Made by a program: the position numbers and the translations under genes
Origin: JACNKJ01 sp964440095
Lineage (GTDB): Bacteria; Krumholzibacteriota; Krumholzibacteriia; JACNKJ01
Direction: 5' to 3'
NCBI GenBank assembly: GCA_964440095.1
Contig: CAYTPZ010000006.1
Coordinates: forward strand, 14,437-78,436
DNA length: 64,000 bases
The notes under the pieces: model-generated
Database searches by the model: none
Seen by the model: only the letters and a program-made list of their open reading frames with translations
Told to the model about the DNA's origin: nothing
Part shown: piece after piece, positions 34,889 to 42,261 of the stretch
How positions within the stretch are numbered: the stretch's first letter is position 1
Layout of the letters: each line of letters opens with the position of its first letter

Positions 34889-35441
34889 TTACAAACACGA
34901 TGTCGTCTTCGATCATGAGTTTGACGGCATCCAGGAATTCGACAACAAGATGCCAAACTGGTGGCTGTTCATCCTCTACGCCACGATCATCTTCTCGATC
35001 GGCTACTGGCTTCTGCTGCACACCTACGGACTAGGTGACATGCAGATTGAGAAGTACGACAAGGAGATGGCGGCGGCGCAGGAACTGATGCTGGCCCAGG
35101 CTTCGGCCGGCGGCATCACCGATGAGTCCTTGACCTTGGCTGCCAGCATTCCCGACAAGGTTGTGGAGGGACAAGCTATCTTTGCGACCTACTGCGTAGT
35201 TTGCCATTCAGCACGGGGTGAAGGTCTGGTGGGACCGAACCTGACCGATGCCTACTGGATTCACGGGGGCAAGCCCACGGACATCCATCGGATCATCACC
35301 GATGGTGTACCCGCCAAGGGAATGGCGGCCTGGGGCAGTCAACTTGGGCCCACACGTGTGGAGAAACTGTCGGTCTTCGTGGTCAGCATCATGAACACAA
35401 ATGTTTCGGGCAAGGCGCCCGAAGGGGAATTGGTGGAGTGA
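34881..35441 (+). CDS. ccoP: CcoP-like mono-heme cytochrome c subunit
   Basis: 186 residues from ATG 34881 (GTG 34878 just upstream is possible). The CcoP_N domain (YKHDVVFDHEFDGIQEFDN, PNWWLFILYATIIFSIGYW) with one helix is followed by a single cytochrome c domain with CVVCH (about 114-118) and the Met ligand in AKGMAAWG. Proteobacterial CcoP has two hemes; here only one is present and the protein is correspondingly short, as in FCB-group oxidases. Confidence 0.92.
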   Translation: MSDYKHDVVFDHEFDGIQEFDNKMPNWWLFILYATIIFSIGYWLLLHTYGLGDMQIEKYDKEMAAAQELMLAQASAGGITDESLTLAASIPDKVVEGQAIFATYCVVCHSARGEGLVGPNLTDAYWIHGGKPTDIHRIITDGVPAKGMAAWGSQLGPTRVEKLSVFVVSIMNTNVSGKAPEGELVE

Positions 35442-35478
35442 GGCGGGGTTGATGCCCTAAGCAAGAAGAGGAGTACCC

Positions 35479-36870
35479 GTGAGTACCGAGGAGAAGAAGC
35501 GTTTGCGTCGTCCGGACCTGGAAACGGTCTACACGATCAATGAAGACGGTTCGAGAAACTTCCTACACCCCGCCGACGTCCAGGGACGCTGGCAGGTCAG
35601 GAAGAACATTCTCTTTGCCTTCCTCGTCGTGATCTATGTAGGCCTTCCTTGGCTTCAGGTTGGCGGCCATCCAGCTGTGCACGTGGACATTCCGGGAAGG
35701 CTGGCCTATCTCTTTGGCCTGTCCTTCAGCAACCAGGATTTCTACCTGCTCTTTTTCCCACTCGTGGGCATCGGCTTCTCGCTTTTTGTTCTGACGGCGC
35801 TCTGGGGACGCATCTGGTGCGGATATGCCTGTCCCCAGACTGTTTTCATGGAGGGCATCTTCCGCAAGTTCGAGCGGCTCATCGAGGGTCCCAGGGACAA
35901 GCGCATCCGGCGCAACCTGGGGCCCTGGACGGGCGGCAAGCTCGGGCGCAAGATTATCAAGTGGATCATCTTCGTGGGTATTTCAGCGGGAATCGCCCAT
36001 GCCTTTCTTTCCTACTTCATTCCCGCAAGGGAACTGTACTCGATTATCTGGAAAGGCCCGGCGGGCCATGGCGTGGCCTTCGGCTGGACGGTTTTCTGGA
36101 CCGTCCTCATGGCCTTCAACTTCCTGTGGTTCCGTGAACAGACCTGTCTGATTCTCTGTCCCTATGGCCGCCTGCAAAGCGCGCTCATCGACGACGACAC
36201 CGTGGTCATCGGCTATGATGAAAACCGTGGTGAACCTCGCGAGAGGGGCGTGGACAAGGGCGGCGATTGCATCGACTGTTACCGTTGCGTGGCGGTCTGC
36301 CCCACGGGCATCGACATTCGCGCGGGACTGCAGATGGAATGCGTGGGCTGCGCCAATTGCATCGACGCCTGCGACGACATGATGGAGCGCATCGGCAAGC
36401 CAAAGGGCTTGGTGCGATACGACTCCCTCAAAGGGCTCAATGGTCTCAAGCAGCGCTTCTTCAGGCCGCGCGTTTACGGATACATGGCCTTCGCCCTTAT
36501 CTGGGCTGTGGGCGCTTTCCTGGCCATCGGGCAGCGCACGAATTTCGAAGCCAAGAGCGTTCGGTCCTCGGGCTTGCCGTTCCAACTGGTGGGCGACGAT
36601 CTGCGCAATCTCTATACCCTGCACATCCAGAATAAGACGGATGAATCGCGCATCTATCTGGTTTCATTCGGCGGAGCGGAAGGCCCCGAGCCCGAGATGC
36701 TCATTTCGCAAACTCGTTTGGCGCTGGCGCCCTTCGAAGTGGCCAACGTTCCCATCTTCGCCACCTTGCCTCGTGCGGACTATCCCGGTACCTTCCCCAT
36801 GGAAATCGCCGTGACCGACTCACTGAGCGGCGAAGTCAAACCCGTCACCTTCAATTTCCGGGGGCCATGA
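35479..36870 (+). CDS. ccoG: CcoG/FixG ferredoxin-like copper reductase
   Basis: 463 residues from a GTG start (GAGGAG upstream). Five membrane helices enclose the conserved W-C-G-Y-A-C-P-Q-T and LILCPYGR. Two 4Fe-4S motifs follow (CIDCYRCVAVCPTGIDIR and CVGCANCIDACDDMM), then an Ig-like C-terminal domain facing the periplasm. CcoG reduces Cu(II) to Cu(I) during cbb3 assembly. Last recognised gene of the maturation cluster, so structural and assembly genes share one strand. Confidence 0.95.
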   Translation: MSTEEKKRLRRPDLETVYTINEDGSRNFLHPADVQGRWQVRKNILFAFLVVIYVGLPWLQVGGHPAVHVDIPGRLAYLFGLSFSNQDFYLLFFPLVGIGFSLFVLTALWGRIWCGYACPQTVFMEGIFRKFERLIEGPRDKRIRRNLGPWTGGKLGRKIIKWIIFVGISAGIAHAFLSYFIPARELYSIIWKGPAGHGVAFGWTVFWTVLMAFNFLWFREQTCLILCPYGRLQSALIDDDTVVIGYDENRGEPRERGVDKGGDCIDCYRCVAVCPTGIDIRAGLQMECVGCANCIDACDDMMERIGKPKGLVRYDSLKGLNGLKQRFFRPRVYGYMAFALIWAVGAFLAIGQRTNFEAKSVRSSGLPFQLVGDDLRNLYTLHIQNKTDESRIYLVSFGGAEGPEPEMLISQTRLALAPFEVANVPIFATLPRADYPGTFPMEIAVTDSLSGEVKPVTFNFRGP

Positions 36871-36871
36871 C

Positions 36872-36994
36872 ATGCGCGAGTGGATTCGAGAGCGTCCCTG
36901 GATATGGATCGTCCTGCTGCTCACGTTTTTCGTGATCTTGGACATCATCTTTGTGATTATTGCGGTCAAAAATCACCCGACACTTGTGAATTGA
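36872..36994 (+). CDS. 40-residue single-helix membrane protein after ccoG
   Basis: ATG lies one base after the ccoG stop. A basic/aromatic N-terminus (MREWIRERPW) leads into one long membrane helix (IWIVLLLTFFVILDIIFVII) and a short tail NHPTLVN. It may replace CcoH/FixH, which also follows ccoG and has one N-terminal helix, but the FixH domain is missing. Too small for certain assignment. Confidence 0.65.
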   Translation: MREWIRERPWIWIVLLLTFFVILDIIFVIIAVKNHPTLVN

Positions 36995-37209
36995 TAGGCT
37001 CTCGAAACATATCGCGCCCCCTGTGCTGCCTGGCACTCTTCTGTTTGACCATGGCCATCCCGAGCCGAACTCTGGCGTCAAACAGTGTTGAGAGAACGGG
37101 CGATGTAATCCAATTCGCAATTCCAGCCGCGGCATTGACCAGTACATATCTGGTGCACGACGATGAAGCGCGTGGAACCTACGGGTTTCGTGTGGAGAAG
37201 CGCTGGTAA
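36991..37209 (+). pseudogene. Truncated exported protein, N-terminal remnant (PAP2-like?)
   Basis: A frame beginning with TTG 36991 (overlapping the stop of the small membrane protein) encodes a signal-peptide-like stretch (LCCLALFCLTMAIPSRTLAS), then ERTGDVIQFAIPAAALTSTY and a charged end, stopping after about 72 codons. The segment recalls the start of some secreted PAP2 phosphatases, whose catalytic part is missing. No ribosome site is clear. Could also be a real short protein. Confidence 0.35.
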
Positions 37210-37229
37210 CCGCCCATGCCTGGAGGATA

Positions 37230-37688
37230 ATGCTGCACATCTTCGTGGATGCAGATGCCTGCCCCGTCAAAGACGAAATCTATCGTGTGGCGGCCCGCTA
37301 CAATCTTGAAGTAACTCTCGTGGCGAATTCTTGGATGCGCATTCCCAGCGAAACCTGGCTAAAGCTCGAAGTCGTGGAAGATGGCCCCGATGTGGCCGAC
37401 GATTGGATCGTCGAGCATGTGGAGCCCCTCGACCTCGTAATCACGGGCGACATTCCTCTGGCCAGTCGTTGCCTGAAGAAGGGCGCCCGGGTCTTGGGCA
37501 ATACGGGCAAGCCATTCACGGAGGACAACATCGCCGGGGTGCTGGCAATGCGGGATCTATTGACGGACTACCGCGACGCAGGGGGAAAAACCGGCGGTCC
37601 AGCGCCGCTGAGAAAACAGGGTCGCTCGCTGTTTCTGCAGCAACTTGATCAGATGATTATAGCTATTAGGAAGGAGACCAACTTCTAG
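37230..37688 (+). CDS. YaiI/YqxD (DUF188) family protein
   Basis: 152 residues, the standard family length. N-terminal VDADACPVKDEI and the later DLVITGDIPLASRCLKKGA and DLLTDYRD are the family hallmarks; the acidic residues suggest a PIN-like metal-dependent nuclease fold, but activity is not established. TGGAGG lies upstream of the ATG. The next gene is convergent. Confidence 0.93.
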   Translation: MLHIFVDADACPVKDEIYRVAARYNLEVTLVANSWMRIPSETWLKLEVVEDGPDVADDWIVEHVEPLDLVITGDIPLASRCLKKGARVLGNTGKPFTEDNIAGVLAMRDLLTDYRDAGGKTGGPAPLRKQGRSLFLQQLDQMIIAIRKETNF

Positions 37689-37728
37689 CGTAGTCAGGAC
37701 TATCAATCGACAACTGACTTACAAGATC

Positions 37729-38991
37729 TTACTCCGCCATCTGCTCCCAGACCACTTCGGCGGCCAGACGCATGCCGATGGCGATAGCCTCTTCCGGAAT
37801 GTCCAGGTTGCTACGGTGCAGAGCCATCTCACGATCGGGACGCCCAACCCCTAGCCTGAACTGGAAGCCCGGAACTTCGCGAGCGAAGTAGGCGAAGTCT
37901 TCGCCGCCCATCCCCGCCGGATAGGTGTACTCGTTTTCCGGTCCGAGGATGCGGCGGAAAACCTCACGGCATTCCTGGACCAGCTCGGGGTTGTTAAAGC
38001 CCGCCGCCGTGCCCATGTAGTACTCCAACTCGGGTTCGGGCGCGCCGACCGAAGCGGCAATGCCGTTCACAAGACGCTCGATTTTTTCAGGCAGAGCTTC
38101 ACGGGTTTCATCGTCCAGGCTACGCACCGTGGCCTCTAGCACCACTTCATCGGGAATCACATTCCTCTTTGTACCGCCCTCGATGCGGCCCACGGAAATG
38201 ACGCAGTGATGGTTCACATCCATTTGCCGAGCGACGAGGCTCTCGAAGCCCAGGATCATCTTGGCCGCCAGACTCACCGGATCCACCGACTTGTGCGGAT
38301 AGGCACCGTGCCCGCCCACGCCCTTAACCTTGAGAACGAATCCATCCACGTTGGCTGTGGAGGGACCGGGATGTGAGCCCACCCGCCCCAGGGGAATGCT
38401 CGTGTGATCATGAATGGCCAGCACGCACTTGGGCCGCCGACCCTCTTCAAAGATGCCGGCTTCGAGCAGGGTCAGTGCGCCGGCGCCAATCTCCTCGGCC
38501 GGCTCTCCGATAAACAACAAGGTGCCGGGCATCTCGTGGCGAACATCCGAAAGCATGCGCGTCATGTTCAGGGCCACGGCCATATGCAGATCGTGACCGC
38601 AGGCGTGCATGACGCCGGTCACTCGCCCGCTGCGCAGCGTGTCCACACGCTGGCAGGAAAACTCCAAGCCCGTTTCCTCGGTGATGGGCAGCCCGTCCAT
38701 ATCGGTGCGCCAGGCCACGATGGGTCCGGGCTTTCCGCCCTTGAGCATGGCCACAACACCCGTGCTCCAATCGCCCTCTACAAGTTCCACGCCGGGAATG
38801 GACGCCAGGTTTTCCCGCAACCAAGCCTGGGTTTCATATTCCTTCATGGATAGTTCCGCATGCTCATGGGCCCAGCGCCGATCGGCGATGGCCTGCTCTT
38901 CGTACTTGGCAACCAGGGCTTCAAAGTCGGGACGCTCGGCCAGGGCCGACGTGGCGAGAATCATGGCTAGCAGGAAAAGGACGGATCTCAT
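37729..38991 (-). CDS. Exported M20-family amidohydrolase (peptidase M20D-like)
   Basis: 420 residues with a signal peptide (1-18). M20D metal-binding motifs HACGHDLHMA and GEPAEEIGAGA are present, then the lid domain with VKGVGGHGAYPHKSVDPV, and C-terminal GGEDFAYFA. These enzymes hydrolyse N-acyl amino acids or small peptides with two metal ions. Export to the envelope is unusual but known in environmental lineages. Its start overlaps the upstream methyltransferase stop by 4 bases. Confidence 0.9.
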   Translation of the reverse strand: MRSVLFLLAMILATSALAERPDFEALVAKYEEQAIADRRWAHEHAELSMKEYETQAWLRENLASIPGVELVEGDWSTGVVAMLKGGKPGPIVAWRTDMDGLPITEETGLEFSCQRVDTLRSGRVTGVMHACGHDLHMAVALNMTRMLSDVRHEMPGTLLFIGEPAEEIGAGALTLLEAGIFEEGRRPKCVLAIHDHTSIPLGRVGSHPGPSTANVDGFVLKVKGVGGHGAYPHKSVDPVSLAAKMILGFESLVARQMDVNHHCVISVGRIEGGTKRNVIPDEVVLEATVRSLDDETREALPEKIERLVNGIAASVGAPEPELEYYMGTAAGFNNPELVQECREVFRRILGPENEYTYPAGMGGEDFAYFAREVPGFQFRLGVGRPDREMALHRSNLDIPEEAIAIGMRLAAEVVWEQMAE

Positions 38992-39941
38992 ACGTCGCTC
39001 CTAGTCGGGATGCTGGTTTTCTTTCGGATCAGGGCCAGGAAGAACCCTTCGAACAGCCCATCGGGCAGAACGCGCCGTGCAGCGCTGATTTCGGGAGCAA
39101 AGCTTCGGCTCTCCCACTCCGAGAGTCCATTTTGCACGTTTTTCAAGGGAAGGTCCAGAGGCACTATTTCGAGCACGCCTTCAAAACGGGAGAGTAGTTT
39201 GTCGAGAATGCCCTCGTTTTCCTCAGGTGCGAAGGTGCAGGTGGAGTAGGCCATGATTCCGCCGGGTCTCAGCATGCGAATGGCTGATATGGCCAGGCGG
39301 AATTGCACCCTTTTCATTTCGCGAATCTTCCTCGGGCTCCAATAGGCATAGCTTTTAGGGTCATTCACACGAAATCGGCCTTCGGATGAACAGGGCGCAT
39401 CGAGCAGGATCTTATGGAAACTCTCCTCACGCCCACGCCAGAAACCCGTGCCGTCGGCCATGCGGGTTTCCACTTCGGGAGCGGCCTGTGATTTGAGATT
39501 GGCCTTGAGCTTGAAGAAGCGGCCACGATTCTTCTCCACCGCTGTCAGGCGCGCACCCGTGGCGGCCAACTGCAATGTCTTGCTACCTGGTGCGGCAGCG
39601 AGATCGAGTACATCCTCACCCGCTTGGGCGTCCAGCAATATGGGCGGCAGCATGCTCGAAGGATTTTGAATCCACAGGCGCCCTTCCGACCAGGCGGCAT
39701 GCTCGGTTAGTGCACGACGTTGATCAGCAGGCACGGTGAATGTGCCCGATGGATAATCGAGATCACTGATTTCGAAAGCGGCGCTCTCAAGTTCTAGACG
39801 AAGATCCGCAGCGTTGCACTTGAGCAGGTTCGGCCGAAACACCGTGGGCGCTTCGCTTTGAAATGCGCTTAGCGCAGTTGCAAGGACCGACGGTTCCAAT
39901 ATGCGACCGAGGCGCTCCAGGAATATTTCGGGTAAGCTCAT
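38988..39941 (-). CDS. RsmB/NOP2-type RNA (cytosine-5) methyltransferase
   Basis: 317 residues. SAM-binding DLAAAPGSKTLQLA, motif IV LLDAPCSSEGRF (Pro-Cys) and motif VI YSTCTFAPEENE (catalytic Thr-Cys) identify an m5C methyltransferase of the Sun/RsmF/YebU group. It lacks the N-terminal NusB-like domain of RsmB, so the exact site (rRNA or tRNA) is open. Upstream gene of a two-gene operon with the M20 peptidase. Confidence 0.92.
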   Translation of the reverse strand: MSLPEIFLERLGRILEPSVLATALSAFQSEAPTVFRPNLLKCNAADLRLELESAAFEISDLDYPSGTFTVPADQRRALTEHAAWSEGRLWIQNPSSMLPPILLDAQAGEDVLDLAAAPGSKTLQLAATGARLTAVEKNRGRFFKLKANLKSQAAPEVETRMADGTGFWRGREESFHKILLDAPCSSEGRFRVNDPKSYAYWSPRKIREMKRVQFRLAISAIRMLRPGGIMAYSTCTFAPEENEGILDKLLSRFEGVLEIVPLDLPLKNVQNGLSEWESRSFAPEISAARRVLPDGLFEGFFLALIRKKTSIPTRSDV

Positions 39942-39986
39942 GAAATCATCCTAGCATGCTCGCCCAGGGCGGAATAGAATACACTC

Positions 39987-40679
39987 ATGAAAGATCTAAC
40001 TAAATTCGTTCAGGACGAACTCGCCGCGCTGGCCGATCCGGTCAAGGCCGTCCCCATGGCCGCCTACATGAAAACCGATATGCCATTCTACGGGGTACAG
40101 AAACCGGTACGCGCGAAATTGGAAAAAGCACTGATCCGCAAGTTCAAGGCGACAACCCGTACGGAATACAGGCAAGCCGTTCTGGCACTTTGGCAACTAC
40201 CTCATCGCGAAGAAAAGTATTTGGCCATTCATTTCGCGGCAGGCCATGCGGATTTCGTGGATGTGGCGAGTATTCCCCTCTACAAGCGGCTCATTCAGGA
40301 AGGTGCATGGTGGGATTTCGTCGACGGAATCGCCACGGCCCTGATAGGTGTGGCCCTGCGCAATAATCCCGAGAGAGTCTGGCCGAGCATGGACGAATGG
40401 ATCGAAGACCATGACTTCTGGCTTCGCCGAACGGCCATCCTCTGTCAACTCGGCTTCAAGAAGGAGACCGACTCAGGCCGCTTGTTCGACTATTGCCTGC
40501 GCCGTGCCCATGAAAAAGAGTTCTTCATTCGCAAAGCCATCGGATGGGCCCTGCGCGATTACTCTTACGCCGAACCTGCCCGTGTGAAAGTATTCCTGTT
40601 GAAAAATCAAGCCCGCCTATCCGGACTCAGCTTCCGCGAGGGGGCCAAGCAGCTAAAAAGAAAGGGGCTTTTCGACTAG
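39987..40679 (+). CDS. DNA alkylation repair protein (AlkD-like HEAT-repeat glycosylase)
   Basis: 230 residues built of short helical repeats. Family motifs: MPFYGVQKPVRAKL near the start, VDGIATALIG and WWDFVD in the middle, then RRTAILCQLGFK and FIRKAIGWALRDYSY. AlkD-type proteins excise bulky cationic alkyl adducts without base flipping. Monocistronic, divergent from the methyltransferase gene with 45 bp between. Confidence 0.92.
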   Translation: MKDLTKFVQDELAALADPVKAVPMAAYMKTDMPFYGVQKPVRAKLEKALIRKFKATTRTEYRQAVLALWQLPHREEKYLAIHFAAGHADFVDVASIPLYKRLIQEGAWWDFVDGIATALIGVALRNNPERVWPSMDEWIEDHDFWLRRTAILCQLGFKKETDSGRLFDYCLRRAHEKEFFIRKAIGWALRDYSYAEPARVKVFLLKNQARLSGLSFREGAKQLKRKGLFD

Positions 40680-40890
40680 TCCTGGGTCGCCGTGATTGCC
40701 AGGAAGCGTTCATCCTCCCAGTAGGGTTTCAGACCCTTGTCCGTGCGGGCGCGGGCGCCAAGTTGAGGATCAAAGCCCACTCCTGCCACATGTTGAAAAT
40801 GCGCCTGAGTTCGGCAATGGGACTGGCATGATCATCCACACGTAAATCGCCGTAGCCACCATCCTTGGTCAGGCGATACTACACTTTCGC
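40676..40890 (-). pseudogene. Decayed C-terminal remnant of a DUF1028-like gene (frameshifted)
   Basis: Two minus-strand frames together read a plausible protein end. The first gives YRLTKDGGYGDLRVDDH then PIAELRRIFNMW (preceded by TAG). After a shift near 40772 the other gives PQLGARARTDKGLKPYWEDE and ends at 40676. LRVDDH-x-x-PIAELRR matches the last part of DUF1028 proteins. Everything upstream is gone. The stop overlaps the alkylation-repair gene end by 4 bases, pointing to a rearrangement here. Confidence 0.5.
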
Positions 40891-40950
40891 GCAGCCTTCG
40901 CCAATCCCCCCTGCTTGACGAAGGCCGCCCCGTTCTTTAGGATGCGCGCC

Positions 40951-42072
40951 ATGAAACCAATCTACTTAGACTACAACGCAACCACACCTGTGGACCCTCG
41001 GGTAGCCGAAGCCATGCTGCCCTACCTCACCGAGCACTTCGGAAACCCATCCAGTTCGCATGTTTATGGACAACGCACCCGTGAGGCCGTGGATCGAGCT
41101 CGAAAGCAGGTGGCGGCACTTCTAGGCGCATCGCCTGCCGAGATCATTTTCACCAGCGGTGGATCGGAATCCAACAACCTGGCCATCAAGGGTGTAGCCG
41201 AAGCCTACGCTGACAAGGGACGACATATCATCACCTCGGCGGTGGAGCATCCTGCGGTGACAGAGGTTTGTCAAAACCTACAGTCGCGTGGTTGGCGGGT
41301 GGAAACCCTGGGCGTGGATAGCACCGGACTCTTGGATCCCGGCACTGTTGAGCAGGCTCTTAGCGACGAGACAGTGCTGGTCACGGTGATGCACGCCAAT
41401 AACGAAGTGGGCAGCATCCAGGCCATCGCGGACATCGCGAAACTGACCCATGCTCGCGGGGCACTCATGCATACGGACGCGGCCCAATCCATCGGGAAAA
41501 TACCGGTGATAATCGATGAGTTAGGCGCGGATCTACTTTCCATGGCCGGGCACAAACTCTACGCGCCCAAGGGCGTTGGCGCGCTCTACGCTCGCAAGGG
41601 CGTCACGCTGACCAAACAAACCCATGGTGCAGATCACGAGGGCAACCTGCGCGCAGGCACGGAGAACGTGTTGGAAATCGTAGGCATGGGCATGGCCAGC
41701 GAACTTGCGAGTGAGTACCTAGCAGATACTCCTGCCAAACTATCAGCCCTTCGCAATCGACTCGAGGAAGGCCTGCGCTCCCGCTACCCAAATCTTGTGG
41801 TGAACGGAAAGCTGGATGGCCGTCTACCCAATACGGCCAGCGTTTCTTTTCCTGGAATGGAAGCTTCAACCCTCTTGGCTGGGCTCTCGGGTGTAGCCGC
41901 TTCCGCCGGAGCCGCCTGCCATGCCGACTGCGTGTCGGCCGTGCTGGCGGCCATGAATGTTCCCCTGGAAATCGCCAGGGGCACGCTCAGGTTATCGGTG
42001 GGTCGCTTCACCACGGAATCAGAAATTGACCGGGCCGTGGATCTCATCATCAAGGCTCTCGAATCTAACTAG
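40951..42072 (+). CDS. Cysteine desulfurase, NifS/IscS family
   Basis: 373 residues from ATG 40951 (MKPIYLDYNATTPVDPRV, the usual N-terminus). PLP enzyme: HANNEVGSIQ, the His/Asp pair in HTDAAQS, PLP lysine in MAGHKLYAPKG and the sulfur-accepting Cys in AGAACHADC. It takes sulfur from cysteine for Fe-S clusters, thiolation or, with suitable partners, selenium delivery. No iscU gene is adjacent. The active-site loop is not the SSGSACTS of IscS, so it may be a catabolic or NifS-like member. Confidence 0.93.
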   Translation: MKPIYLDYNATTPVDPRVAEAMLPYLTEHFGNPSSSHVYGQRTREAVDRARKQVAALLGASPAEIIFTSGGSESNNLAIKGVAEAYADKGRHIITSAVEHPAVTEVCQNLQSRGWRVETLGVDSTGLLDPGTVEQALSDETVLVTVMHANNEVGSIQAIADIAKLTHARGALMHTDAAQSIGKIPVIIDELGADLLSMAGHKLYAPKGVGALYARKGVTLTKQTHGADHEGNLRAGTENVLEIVGMGMASELASEYLADTPAKLSALRNRLEEGLRSRYPNLVVNGKLDGRLPNTASVSFPGMEASTLLAGLSGVAASAGAACHADCVSAVLAAMNVPLEIARGTLRLSVGRFTTESEIDRAVDLIIKALESN

Positions 42073-42169
42073 AGAAGCCCACTCCCGTCGCTTGCGAAAA
42101 TTGAAATCCAATCCGCGCGTATTGCAGGCCTGCTTTCACAACAGTAGCGGATGCGGTAGTAACCGCGAG

Positions 42170-42210
42170 TTTAGAAAAAAAATAACGGGGAAGGCAGGAC
42201 TCCTTCCCCG
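42170..42210 (-). terminator. Rho-independent terminator of the C25 peptidase gene
   Basis: Minus-strand stem CGGGGAAGG/CCTTCCCCG with a 7-base loop, followed by TTATTTTTTTT. Confidence 0.9.
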
Positions 42211-42261
42211 AACGTTTTGCGAAGCTCTAGTGAGGGAAAGGCGTCCTGCTTCCCACGATTC

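Noticed and set aside
33582..35021. 479-codon minus-strand ORF opposite ccoNO, ccoQ and ccoP
   Set aside because: Spans several real genes on the other strand, is His-rich and motif-free, a typical GC-rich antisense frame.
40951..42072. Cysteine desulfurase as a dedicated selenium enzyme for the putative selenoprotein
   Set aside because: It has a full NifS/IscS architecture and lies 18 kb away with no selD or selA beside it; nothing in the sequence ties it to selenium.
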